Source: ZC4RG30 sp039917615
GTDB taxonomy: Bacteria > Pseudomonadota > Gammaproteobacteria > Steroidobacterales > Steroidobacteraceae
Direction of reading: 5' to 3'
Length of the DNA: 64,000 nucleotides
NCBI GenBank assembly: GCA_039917615.1
Contig: JBDSJD010000010.1
Location: forward strand, 1-64,000
The notes beneath the pieces are model-generated. The model worked only from the letters and a program-made list of their open reading frames with translations, did not search any database and had not been told where the DNA came from. The stretch's first letter is position 1. Every line of letters begins with the position of its first letter. The position numbers were made by a program, and so were the translations under genes. Positions 43,985-52,581 of this stretch are shown piece by piece.

Positions 43985-44768
43985 GCGGCAGGTCCACCTG
44001 CAGCAGTGCGTCGATCTCGTTGTCGTCGAGCTGGCGCACCTGACCCCGCGCCAGCGTTCGTTCCAGTTTCAGCCCGCCCATCGCCACGCGCAGGATGCGG
44101 CTGACGGTTGCACCCTGGCGCTCCACCAGTGATCGCAGGTCGCGCCCGTTAGCGCCCACCGCCATCACCTTGTACCAGCGATTGCTGCTTTCGCCACCGG
44201 TCGGTTCGCAGCTGGTGATCTGCATCCGTTCGCCACTGTCCAGTGCGCCTTCCATGATGCCTGCGAGCTGATCAGGGATCAGCTCGCCGCGAATGCGCAG
44301 GCTGAACTCAAGTGGCATGGCGCGCATCGCGCGTTGCAGACGCGCTGCCAGCGCGCCATCGGAAGTCAGCAGTTCCATGCCACCATCGATGCGCGGCATC
44401 GGGCTGACGGCGATATAGCGTCTGCCCACTCGCCGCGACAGCCGCTGTGAAACCGCATTGCGGCCATCAACAGCGACATCGGTTTCGGCATCAGGCTTGA
44501 CCAGGTTTTCTCCCGACGAGCGATGGCAGATCCATGTAGCGGCGCGACTGGCCGGCGCCTTGTGGATCAGCCGGCCGTCGAGGCGTAGCTGGTCGCTGCC
44601 CTGTGCCTTGCTGCCCAGCGTGGCAATCGCGCCATTGATGGTCACGCGGCCAGCCCGTATCCAGTCCTCCGCTTCGCGACGCGACGCTAGTCCTGCGCGG
44701 GCCAGAATCTTCTGTACGCGCTCGGCATCCGTTGCAGGTTTCTGCGGCGGCTTCGTGACGCGCGCCAT
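43956..44768 (-). CDS. Divergent RsuA/RluB-family pseudouridine synthase
   Basis: The 270-residue protein has an N-terminal S4 domain (ERVQKILARAGLASRREAEDWI) and a C-terminal region like RluB (ESSNRWYKVMAVGANGRDLRSL, VSRILRVAMGGLKLERTLARG). The catalytic segment is abnormal: the usual GRLDxxTxGLLLLT is replaced by PRIDGGMELLT (D128), shorter by three residues and without the threonine. It may be inactive or may act on another target. It holds the position of rluB after scpA-scpB. Confidence 0.75.
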   Translation of the reverse strand: MARVTKPPQKPATDAERVQKILARAGLASRREAEDWIRAGRVTINGAIATLGSKAQGSDQLRLDGRLIHKAPASRAATWICHRSSGENLVKPDAETDVAVDGRNAVSQRLSRRVGRRYIAVSPMPRIDGGMELLTSDGALAARLQRAMRAMPLEFSLRIRGELIPDQLAGIMEGALDSGERMQITSCEPTGGESSNRWYKVMAVGANGRDLRSLVERQGATVSRILRVAMGGLKLERTLARGQVRQLDDNEIDALLQVDLPPTDNPATDQ

Positions 44769-44775
44769 GGCTTGC

Positions 44776-45417
44776 CTAGATTTCCTGATCAGGCGAAGGA
44801 AACGTGAGGGGCGAGTCGATGGCAGCGACCGGCGCTACATCCGAATCCGGATCCAGAAGTTCCGGCAAAGCCAGCTGCGGATCCAGATCCTCCAGTGATT
44901 TCAGCTCCGCCAGTGGCGGCAGCTGATCAAGCGCCTTGAGGCCGAAATAGTCCAGGAAATCACGCGTGGTCCCCAGCAGCTCCGGACGGCCCGGCACTTC
45001 CCGATGCCCCACCACGCGAATCCAGTTGCGCTCGGACAACGTCCTTACGATGTTCGGATTGACCTGGATGCCGCGGATGTTCTCGATCTCGGCGCGCGTC
45101 AACGGCTGTCGATACGCAATGATGGCCAACGTCTCGAGCAGCGCGCGGGAAAAACGCGGCGGTCGTTCCGGCCACAGCCGCGACACGTTCTCGGCAACCT
45201 CGCGTCGCACCTGCACGCGGAATCCCTGCGCGGTTTCCCGCAGCTCCACGCCGCGACCGGTGAGCGATTCGGAAATATCGCCCAACACGGCGCGCAGTTG
45301 CTCGTTGTCCGGCCGATCCACCGGGTCGAATAGCTGAGCGATTTCGGCCAGTGACAAGCTGCGCCCGGCAGCGAGCATGGAGGCTTCAACCACCTTGCGG
45401 GTGTATTCGGTATTCAT
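44776..45417 (-). CDS. scpB: SMC complex winged-helix protein ScpB
   Basis: The 213-residue protein contains ALLETLAIIAYRQPLTRAEIE and IRGIQVNPNIVRTLSERNWI, the repeated winged-helix core of ScpB, then GTTRDFLDYFGLKAL. With ScpA it joins the Smc head to condense chromosomes. It overlaps scpA by four bases. Confidence 0.95.
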   Translation of the reverse strand: MNTEYTRKVVEASMLAAGRSLSLAEIAQLFDPVDRPDNEQLRAVLGDISESLTGRGVELRETAQGFRVQVRREVAENVSRLWPERPPRFSRALLETLAIIAYRQPLTRAEIENIRGIQVNPNIVRTLSERNWIRVVGHREVPGRPELLGTTRDFLDYFGLKALDQLPPLAELKSLEDLDPQLALPELLDPDSDVAPVAAIDSPLTFPSPDQEI

Positions 45418-46391
45418 GGAATAGGTTCGTCCTGATTCGATTCGTCGGCTTGCGCAGGGTCATCGGCTTCTGCTGCGTCATCGGCTTCCGCTGCCGCCTG
45501 TGTGTCGGCCAGCAGCCGGGCATCGGCCGCCGATGCGTCTTCGGCGGTGCTGTCGATCACCTGCCGCGCCGCGCGCGCGGGGTCCGCCGCACAAACATGA
45601 ATGGGCGCATACGGTTCGTTCTGCACTATTTCCAATAGCCCCTCGCGCAGCAGTTCGAGAATGGCGATGAAGGTCACAGCAACGCCCATGCGGCCTTCCT
45701 CCGGCAGGAACAGCCGCGAGAACTGCACGAATTCACCCGCCACGAGGCTTGCCAGGATGTCGCTCATGCGGGCGCGCATCGAGAGCGGTTCGCGATGGAT
45801 ATGGTGATGCGCGAACATCTCGTTGCGGGTGGCAACGTCCTTGAACGCGAGCAGCAGTTCCTTCAGCGTTACTTCCGGCAGCAGCCGCACCACGCGCCGG
45901 TCGCTGAATTCCGCGCTGGCCAGCCAGGTGTCGCGTTCCAGCCTTGGCAGCGCATCGAGGTCCCCTGCGGCCTGCTTGAAGCGTTCGTATTCCTGCAGGC
46001 GCCGCACCAGCTCGGCGCGCGGATCCTCTTCGAGCCCGTCGCCCTGCGGCGCGGCGCGTGGCAGCAGCATGCGCGACTTGATCTCGGCCAGGGTCGCCGC
46101 CATGACCAGGTATTCCCCCGCCAGATCCAGCTGCATCTCGCCCATCAGCTCGATGTACTGCATGTACTGACGGGTGATCTCGGCAATCGGAATGTCGAGG
46201 ATGTTGAGGTTCTGGCGGCGGATCAGGTACAGCAGCAGGTCGAGCGGGCCCTCGAAGGCATCGAGAAACACCTCCATGGCCTGCGGCGGGATGTACAGAT
46301 CACGCGGCATCTCGGTGAGCCGTTCGCCCAGCACCATGGCGAAGGGCATTTCCACCTGCATGACTTCGGTATTCAATTCAGGTGCCGTCAT
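45414..46391 (-). CDS. scpA: SMC complex kleisin ScpA
   Basis: The 325-residue kleisin has FEGPLDLLLYLIRRQNLNIL, the N-terminal Smc-binding part, AGEYLVMAATLAEIKSRMLLP and a C-terminal winged helix (GVAVTFIAILELLREGLLEI). A C-terminal tail of about 45 residues rich in Ala, Asp and Glu is an extension. It overlaps trpS by 14 bases. Confidence 0.94.
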   Translation of the reverse strand: MTAPELNTEVMQVEMPFAMVLGERLTEMPRDLYIPPQAMEVFLDAFEGPLDLLLYLIRRQNLNILDIPIAEITRQYMQYIELMGEMQLDLAGEYLVMAATLAEIKSRMLLPRAAPQGDGLEEDPRAELVRRLQEYERFKQAAGDLDALPRLERDTWLASAEFSDRRVVRLLPEVTLKELLLAFKDVATRNEMFAHHHIHREPLSMRARMSDILASLVAGEFVQFSRLFLPEEGRMGVAVTFIAILELLREGLLEIVQNEPYAPIHVCAADPARAARQVIDSTAEDASAADARLLADTQAAAEADDAAEADDPAQADESNQDEPIP

Positions 46392-47619
46392 GTGGGATGA
46401 GATTCATGGCCCGGCGCACCACCTGCATGGTTTCGCCTGCAGCCGCATTGGCGCGCACCGCACCCGCCGCAAGGATCTCGCGCACGCGGCCTGGGTTATC
46501 GACGTAAGGCTGCGCGCGCGCGCGCATCACCACGGCATCGGCACAGATCTTGTCGATAACTGGCTGCTTGCACTCAAGACAGCCAATGCCCGCGGTGGTG
46601 CAGCCTTCGCGCACCCAGGCGCGGGTTTCATCTGATGAATAGAACTTGTGCAGATCCCACACCGGGCATTTTTCCGGTGTGCCCGGATCGGTGCGCCGCA
46701 CGCGCGCGGGATCCGTGGTCATGCCTTTGATCTTGCGCGCGATGCTTTCTGGGTCTTCCAGCAGTCCGATGGTGTTGCCATAGGATTTCGACATCTTGCG
46801 GCCATCGAGTCCGGGCACCTTGGCCGCGGGAGTCAGCAGCGCTTCGGGCGCTGGCAGCAGGCGATGGTGATCGCCTTCCAGGTTGGCCAGCAGCAGCTCA
46901 CTGTGCTCAGCCGAAAGACGCGTGGCAGCCAGCACCAGTTCGCGGGCCTGCTGCAGCGCAGAGTGATCGCCACCTTCCTGGAAGCGCCGGCGCAGCTCTT
47001 TGTATACCTCGCGCGACGCAGGTTCGAGCCAGCCGACGGCAGCCTTGACCTTCGAAGCGAATTGCTCATCGCGCCCGTACATATTGTTGAAGCGGCGCGC
47101 GACCTCGCGCGTCATTTCCACATGCACCACCTGGTCTTCGCCAACCGGCACGAATGCCGCCCGGTAAATCAGGATGTCCGCGCTCTGCAGCAGTGGATAA
47201 CCCAGGAAGCCATAGGTGGCCAGGTCCTTTTCCTTGAGCTGCGCCTGCTGATCCTTGTAGGTGGGCACACGTTCGAGCCAGCCCAGCGGCGTGATCATCG
47301 ACAGCAGCAGGTGCAGTTCGGCATGTGGCAGCACCTGCGACTGCAGGAAGATGGTCGAGCGCTCCGGGTCGAGACCAGCAGCCAGCCAGCCGACCACCAT
47401 CTGCTGAACATTCTGTTGGAGAAGGCTGATGTTGTCGTAATCGGTGGTCAGGGCATGCCAGTCGGCCACGAAACAAAAGCATTCATAGCGGTATTGCAGC
47501 TCAACCCAGTTGCGCAAGGCTCCCTGGTAGTTGCCAAGATGCAGCTGGCCAGTCGGGCGCATGCCGGAGAGCACGCGTGCCGGCACGGCTTTGGCGGGGG
47601 GCAAATTCATCGCCGGCAT
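46378..47619 (-). CDS. trpS: Tryptophanyl-tRNA synthetase
   Basis: The 413-residue class-I synthetase has TGQLHLGNYQGALRNW (HIGH signature) and GLDGRKMSKSYGN (KMSKS). It is longer than the usual 330-340 residues because of an extra segment (about residues 190-265) before KMSKS. A CxxC (GIGCLECKQP) near the C-terminus may hold zinc. It overlaps the TsaC-like gene by one base. Confidence 0.95.
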   Translation of the reverse strand: MPAMNLPPAKAVPARVLSGMRPTGQLHLGNYQGALRNWVELQYRYECFCFVADWHALTTDYDNISLLQQNVQQMVVGWLAAGLDPERSTIFLQSQVLPHAELHLLLSMITPLGWLERVPTYKDQQAQLKEKDLATYGFLGYPLLQSADILIYRAAFVPVGEDQVVHVEMTREVARRFNNMYGRDEQFASKVKAAVGWLEPASREVYKELRRRFQEGGDHSALQQARELVLAATRLSAEHSELLLANLEGDHHRLLPAPEALLTPAAKVPGLDGRKMSKSYGNTIGLLEDPESIARKIKGMTTDPARVRRTDPGTPEKCPVWDLHKFYSSDETRAWVREGCTTAGIGCLECKQPVIDKICADAVVMRARAQPYVDNPGRVREILAAGAVRANAAAGETMQVVRRAMNLIPHDGT

Positions 47620-48236
47620 TATACGGACCCGATCAGCCCCTTGCCCTGCCGCAGCACCACCGGCGGTGAGACGGAAAGGTCAACCACCGTGGTCGGCTCG
47701 GTGCCGCAATGGCCGCCGTCGACCACCGCATCCAGCACATGATCGAGCCGCTCGCGGATCTGCTCGCCATCTGTCAGTGGTTCTGCATCGCCGGGCAGCA
47801 GCAGGGTCGAGGTCATGATCGGTTCGTCCAGTTCCGCCATGATCAGGTGCGGCACCAGATGGTCTGGTACGCGGATGCCGATGGTGCGCCGCTTCGGGTG
47901 CTGCAGGCGCTTGGGGGTTTCCCGCGTGGCCGGCAGCAGAAAGGTGAACGGTCCGGGGGTATGCGCCTTCAGCAGGCGGAACTGCCAGGTGTCCAGCAGA
48001 GCATAGCGGCCGATCTCCGACAGGTTCCGGCACACCAGCGTGAAACTGTGGTTCTTGTCGGCATCGCGGATGCGGCGGATGCGCTCCAGGGCGTCCTTGT
48101 CGCCCACGTGGCAGCCCAGCGCATAGCAGGAATCGGTCGGATAGGCGATCACCCCGCCCTGCCGGACGATCTCCACGGCTTTGCGGATCAGGCGTACCTG
48201 GGGGTTCTGCGGGTGAATTTCTAGGTATTCGGCCAC
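47619..48236 (-). CDS. TsaC/Sua5/YciO-family protein
   Basis: The 205-residue product has VIAYPTDSCYALGC, the ATP/threonine-binding start of the YrdC fold, KNHSFTLVCRNLSEI and GPFTFLLPAT. TsaC makes threonylcarbamoyl-AMP for tRNA t6A; this form, next to trpS, is the YciO-like paralogue, whose role is less clear. I chose the GTG start at 48236, because the longer reading has an Arg-rich leader without support. Confidence 0.87.
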   Translation of the reverse strand: MAEYLEIHPQNPQVRLIRKAVEIVRQGGVIAYPTDSCYALGCHVGDKDALERIRRIRDADKNHSFTLVCRNLSEIGRYALLDTWQFRLLKAHTPGPFTFLLPATRETPKRLQHPKRRTIGIRVPDHLVPHLIMAELDEPIMTSTLLLPGDAEPLTDGEQIRERLDHVLDAVVDGGHCGTEPTTVVDLSVSPPVVLRQGKGLIGSV

Positions 48237-48253
48237 TTCGTTATGATACGCGG

Positions 48254-48796
48254 ATGCAACTACTGCTTGAGTTCTTCCCCGTCGTCGCGTTTGTGGTCGC
48301 CTACTACCTCGGCGGCATCTATGTCGCCACCGCAACCTTGATGGCGACCATGGTGCTCAGTCTCGGCATCAGCTGGCTGCGCACGCGTCGCATCCCCCCC
48401 ATGCTCGGCGCCAGCACCGCGCTGGTGCTGGTGCTGGGCGCGGCAACCCTGATCCTGCGCAACAACCGCTTCATCCAGTGGAAGCCAAGCATCTTCATGT
48501 GGCTGTTGGCGATCGCGTTCCTGGTCAGCATCTTTGTCGGCCGGCAGACGTTGGCGCAGCGTCTGCTGCAGCCCACACTGGGCGATGTGCAGCTGGAGCG
48601 GCGCGAATGGCGGCAGCTCACCTTTGCGTGGGTGGCGTATGGGCTGATCATCGGGCTGGTCAACATCATCGTTGCCTATCACGCCAGTGAGTCCACCTGG
48701 GTGGCCGTCAAGTCGTTCGGCATCATGGGTTCGATGTTCCTGTTCCTGCTGGGACAGGTGTACTGGCTGCATCGGCGCGGCAAGCTGCCGGCATGA
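48254..48796 (+). CDS. yciB: Inner-membrane protein YciB (septation protein A family)
   Basis: The 180-residue protein has five membrane helices with MQLLLEFFPVVAFVVAYYL, the YciB start, then NNRFIQWKPSIFMWL and FGIMGSMFLFLLGQVYWL. YciB affects cell-envelope synthesis and division. It overlaps bolA by four bases. A TATGAT box lies seven bases from the ATG. Confidence 0.93.
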   Translation: MQLLLEFFPVVAFVVAYYLGGIYVATATLMATMVLSLGISWLRTRRIPPMLGASTALVLVLGAATLILRNNRFIQWKPSIFMWLLAIAFLVSIFVGRQTLAQRLLQPTLGDVQLERREWRQLTFAWVAYGLIIGLVNIIVAYHASESTWVAVKSFGIMGSMFLFLLGQVYWLHRRGKLPA

Positions 48797-49068
48797 CGGA
48801 CATAGCCGCATCGCTGCACGAGCAGCTCACGTTCGCCCTGCAGCCGCAGAAACTCGTGCTGCGCGATGACAGCGCCCACCATGCCGGCCACGCGGGTGCC
48901 CGGGAAGGCGCGCATTTCGCAGTTCATATCGTGTCGCCGCGCTTCGCCGGCGTGCGCACACTTGAGCGGCATCGCATGGTCTATGCAGCCGCCGCAACCC
49001 TCATGGCAGGACGCATCCACGCCCTGCAGATAACCGCCCTGACGCCTGAAGAAACCGGAGACCGTTAA
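48793..49068 (+). CDS. bolA: BolA-family protein
   Basis: The 91-residue protein has HAGHAGAREGAHFAVHIVS and ERHRMVYAAAATLMAGRIHAL, the conserved BolA core with the cluster-binding histidines. BolA proteins act with monothiol glutaredoxins in iron-sulfur handling. It overlaps the parvulin gene by one base. Confidence 0.9.
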   Translation: MTDIAASLHEQLTFALQPQKLVLRDDSAHHAGHAGAREGAHFAVHIVSPRFAGVRTLERHRMVYAAAATLMAGRIHALQITALTPEETGDR

Positions 49069-49895
49069 TGAATCGAATGCTTGCCACCACCTGCGCCATT
49101 GCCATCGCCACTCTGGGTGTAGCATGCACGCAGAAAAACGCTGCAACCACCGGCGACCCGAAGAAATCGGACAACGTCGCGGTTGTCGACGGCTATGCGA
49201 TCAGCCGCAACACCTATACACAGTACGTAAATGGCATTTCCAGCACTCCCGCCGAAAAACTGACGCAGCAGCAGCGGGACGCACTGCTGGAGAATGTGGT
49301 GCGTGGCGTAATTCTCTCCAACGAGGCCAAAAAACTCGGCCTGGACGCGCTAGACAAGGAACGTGCAGCGCTTGAGCTCCAGCGCCTGAATGTCCTGGCC
49401 CAGGCCGCGCAGGACCACTACCTGAAAGATCGCAAGGCAAGCGAAGAAGAGCTGCGCGCTGAATATGCCATGCAAGTGGCGGATCTCGGCAAGGTCGAAT
49501 ACCGTGCCAGCCATATCCTGGTTCCCACTGAAGAAGCCGCTAAACAGATCATCGCGAAGGTGAAGGCTGGCGGCAATTTCGCGCAGCTCGCGCTTAAAGA
49601 ATCCATGGACCCGGGTAGCAAGGGTAAAGGCGGCGACCTGGACTGGCTCACACTTTCCGCCATGCCGGCTGCGATCGGCGACGCGCTAAAGACACTCGAG
49701 AAAGGCGAAACCGCTGCAGCTCCGGTGGCGACCGAATATGGCTTCCACGTGATCCAGCTGACCGACACTCGGGCCCTGGTGCCACCGACCTACGAAAGCG
49801 TGAAGGAACGCCTGGAGAAGCTGGTGGAGAACAAGAAGTTCAAGGCTCACGTGGACGAGCTCACGGCCAAGGCGAAGATCACAAGGACACTCTGA
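49068..49895 (+). CDS. Parvulin-type peptidyl-prolyl isomerase lipoprotein
   Basis: The 275-residue protein has a lipobox (TLGVAC, C20), a SurA-like N-terminal helical region and a parvulin domain at about 140-240 (YRASHILVPTEEAAKQI, FAQLALKESMDPGSK, YGFHVIQL). It should fold outer-membrane proteins as an anchored chaperone. The ATG overlaps the bolA stop (TAATG). Its 3' end overlaps the Tad operon end by 17 bases. Confidence 0.9.
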   Translation: MNRMLATTCAIAIATLGVACTQKNAATTGDPKKSDNVAVVDGYAISRNTYTQYVNGISSTPAEKLTQQQRDALLENVVRGVILSNEAKKLGLDALDKERAALELQRLNVLAQAAQDHYLKDRKASEEELRAEYAMQVADLGKVEYRASHILVPTEEAAKQIIAKVKAGGNFAQLALKESMDPGSKGKGGDLDWLTLSAMPAAIGDALKTLEKGETAAAPVATEYGFHVIQLTDTRALVPPTYESVKERLEKLVENKKFKAHVDELTAKAKITRTL

Positions 49896-50538
49896 AGTCG
49901 GACTGCATCGGGGCCACGCCCTCTGAGCGCACCGGAATCCGCCCGGCCGCATAGCACCGCTGGTGCCAGAGGTCGTGGTCCAGGATGCGCAGGGTGCCTA
50001 GCAGCAGCGGCCCCGCAAACGGCACAATCAGCGGTCGGCAATAGCTGAATTCGATACGCAGCACGTTGGCTTGCTGCAGCGAAATTCCGCTGCGCCTGCC
50101 GGGTGCCATGCTGCGGAATTCCAGCGAATCGTTCGGTATCACCTGCTGGCCGTCCCGCAGAATGGCGAAGTCGGCGCGCGCGTCTGTGGTCGGTGCCAGC
50201 AGCCGTACCCTGGCATACGCGGTGATGTCGGCCGTCGCAGCAGCATATGCGGTTGCAACACGCGGCAACACATTGCCGCGATCCAGCGGCGTTCCAGACC
50301 CCACGAACAATACCGTGATGGCCTGCGCATAGGCACGCCGCACTTCGCTCAGATCGCCTTGTTTGACTGCCCCTTGACGGGCAGCCAGGAACGCCGCGTG
50401 ATCAAGATGATGATTCTCGACCATGAGCAATGCAGCCTGTACCGTGCCAAGGCAGAGCGGCATCAGGGCAAGCAGCGCCACGATGTGGAATTCAACCATT
50501 GCTGCGCCCCGGCAGCGCTTGACGCCTGTATTCAACAT
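49879..50538 (-). CDS. TadE-like pilus protein, last gene of the Tad operon
   Basis: The 219-residue protein starts with a pilin-like stretch, RGAAMVEFHIVALLALMPLC, where the glutamate is the TadE signature, and a long soluble C-terminal part. TadE-like proteins form minor pilins that assemble with Flp. It overlaps the DUF192 gene by seven bases. I set the start at 50538, before the hydrophobic segment, because a longer reading to 50736 duplicates the frame of the DUF192 gene. Confidence 0.8.
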   Translation of the reverse strand: MLNTGVKRCRGAAMVEFHIVALLALMPLCLGTVQAALLMVENHHLDHAAFLAARQGAVKQGDLSEVRRAYAQAITVLFVGSGTPLDRGNVLPRVATAYAAATADITAYARVRLLAPTTDARADFAILRDGQQVIPNDSLEFRSMAPGRRSGISLQQANVLRIEFSYCRPLIVPFAGPLLLGTLRILDHDLWHQRCYAAGRIPVRSEGVAPMQSDFRVSL

Positions 50539-50873
50539 GGCTGGATGGCGTCGCCAACACGCCACCCCCAGTGGTTCGCCGCCCCAGCGCTGAGCTCCCA
50601 CACCTGCCTGGCACGACGCTCCCGCGCCATGCGACAGGGTCTCAACCCGGACACAATTCGAAGAATCCTGCCGGCGGCGTCGCAGAACAGGATATCCAGC
50701 GGATACGCCATGCCGATCGTATGAATTGACCGACAATTGCGCAGCAGGAAGGCTGTGTGGATGTCCGGTCGCGGTCGCAGCAGCAGACCGCGGCCGCGTT
50801 CGAAACGGGACTCGCAGACATGCACCTGCATGCGCACACGGCGCCTGTTGTGCTCCACGCGGCAGATGATCAT
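50532..50873 (-). CDS. DUF192-family protein within the Tad operon
   Basis: The 113-residue protein carries AFLLRNCRSIHTIGMAYPLD, ILFCDAAGRILRIVSGLRP and VWELSAGAANHWGWRVGD, the recognised DUF192 pattern. This small beta fold, often exported, is seen near Tad genes in several genomes, but its role in the pilus is not known. It overlaps tadC by four bases. Confidence 0.75.
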   Translation of the reverse strand: MIICRVEHNRRRVRMQVHVCESRFERGRGLLLRPRPDIHTAFLLRNCRSIHTIGMAYPLDILFCDAAGRILRIVSGLRPCRMARERRARQVWELSAGAANHWGWRVGDAIQPC

Positions 50874-51742
50874 GTTCGGAATGCCTCCATCAGGCGAACG
50901 ACTATGGGTACGGCCAACACAATAAAAGTACAGGGGAAGATGCAGAAGATCAGCGGCCCGAGCATCTTTACCGGCGCCTGCATTGCCAGTCGCTCAGCGC
51001 GGGCGAAGCGCTCTGCTGTGCGCTGTTCAGACTGCGTGCGCAGAATCTGCCCCAGGCTCATGCCGGCCCCCTCCGCATGCGAGAGTGCATTCGCAAGGGT
51101 GGTAAGGCTTTCGACGTCATGAATCCCCGCGACATGGGCGAAAGCCTGGGCGCGCGGCCTGCCGCCGCGCACTTCGCGCAGCACGCGATCGAAATAGCTG
51201 CGCAGTGGACTCGTTGGCGCCTGCGCGACAATCAGTCTCACGCCTGCCGTGAGCGTTGCGCCTGCTTCAACACACACTGTCAACAGGTCCAGATACGCGG
51301 GCAACTCACGCGCGATCTGCCGCTCCCTCTCCAGGTTCAGGTGGCGCAACCACAATCCGCCGACCATGTATCCAGCCACGCCAGCCAGAACAATCATTGC
51401 GGGGGAATCGGCTCCGGCCAGAGCCAACCCAACACCAGCCGCGGCCGCGCCATGCACCACCCGTGATGCAATCCAGAGCGCAGGCGTGAGCTGGGGATGC
51501 AGATCGTTGGAATCCAGCAGTCGTAGCAGGCGGCGCTCGTAAGCAGCGGGCACCAGTTCGGAGACCGCTGGCGCGAGCAGCAACGCCGGCCAGCGACAAA
51601 TGCTTACCCACACTGGCACACCGCTGTCGGCCGCGCGGCCAGCGCGATTGCGTGCGTGGGTCCTGATACAGAGAAGTACGAAGGCGGCAATCGAGAATGC
51701 AGTGCTGATGGCGGCCGGCAGGTATCCAGCTGCAACCTTCAT
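50870..51742 (-). CDS. tadC: Tad pilus assembly protein TadC
   Basis: The 290-residue inner-membrane protein has the T2SF domain (LPAYLDLLTVCVEAGATLTAGV, ALSHAEGAGMSLGQIL) and hydrophobic ends. With TadB it forms the membrane platform for the ATPase. It overlaps tadB by four bases. Confidence 0.92.
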   Translation of the reverse strand: MKVAAGYLPAAISTAFSIAAFVLLCIRTHARNRAGRAADSGVPVWVSICRWPALLLAPAVSELVPAAYERRLLRLLDSNDLHPQLTPALWIASRVVHGAAAAGVGLALAGADSPAMIVLAGVAGYMVGGLWLRHLNLERERQIARELPAYLDLLTVCVEAGATLTAGVRLIVAQAPTSPLRSYFDRVLREVRGGRPRAQAFAHVAGIHDVESLTTLANALSHAEGAGMSLGQILRTQSEQRTAERFARAERLAMQAPVKMLGPLIFCIFPCTFIVLAVPIVVRLMEAFRT

Positions 51743-52581
51743 ACGTCGATCCTCACGATGCGGCGGATCAGCACGAAACCAATCAGTTCCAGCACGACGA
51801 TCAGTCCCAATGCCGCCCAGCCCTGGATCGTGGTATGCAGCACGCGCATCGTGTCGCCCTCCATTGCATAGAGCACCAGCAAAAGGAACAAGGGCAAGGC
51901 GCCAACTACCACTCCCTGCATGCGCCCCTGTGCGGTCAGGGACTGGATACGCCCCTCCATCAGCAGCCGACCACGCAGCAGCTCAGCCAGCCGGTGCAAC
52001 GACTCCGCCAGATTTCCTCCCAATTCACGATTTGCCTGCAGCAGCGTGGCTAGCAATCGCAGATCGGCAAGTCCGGCGCGTTCACGCAAACCCTGGAACG
52101 CCACATCCATTCCCGTGCCCAGACGCAACTGCGCGAGGACCATGCGCAGCTCATCGCCCAGCGGGGACGTCTGCCGGGCGGCAACATGCGAGAGGGATTG
52201 CGTCGCTCCTTGGCCGGAGCGAAGCAGCCCGGACCACAGCGCCAGCGCATCGGGAAGCTGGTGTGCCAGCCTGCGCTTGCGTCGCTGACGCAGCCAGATC
52301 AGAAGCACTCGCGGAGCGGCGAGCGCGGCAATGCTAATTACTGGCAGCAACGGCAGCGGCATCCGCAGCAACAGGGACAAACCGACAGTGAGCGTCACTA
52401 CCAATGCTGTAAGTCCGAGCAGACGGCTGGCCGGAATGAACACGAACAATTGCGCCAGATCGGCTTCAGTACGCAGCCCTATCGAGCCCGCGCACCATTT
52501 TCCCGCGCTGACTGAAGATCGACCCAGCACCAGTGCTGCGGCAATTGCCGCAATCGCAAAAAACAGGCTCGCAATCAACAT
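51739..52581 (-). CDS. tadB: Tad pilus assembly protein TadB
   Basis: The 280-residue protein has the T2SF region (LPDALALWSGLLRSGQGATQSL, ELGGNLAESLHRLAELL) and pairs of membrane helices at both ends. It overlaps tadA by seven bases. Confidence 0.92.
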   Translation of the reverse strand: MLIASLFFAIAAIAAALVLGRSSVSAGKWCAGSIGLRTEADLAQLFVFIPASRLLGLTALVVTLTVGLSLLLRMPLPLLPVISIAALAAPRVLLIWLRQRRKRRLAHQLPDALALWSGLLRSGQGATQSLSHVAARQTSPLGDELRMVLAQLRLGTGMDVAFQGLRERAGLADLRLLATLLQANRELGGNLAESLHRLAELLRGRLLMEGRIQSLTAQGRMQGVVVGALPLFLLLVLYAMEGDTMRVLHTTIQGWAALGLIVVLELIGFVLIRRIVRIDV

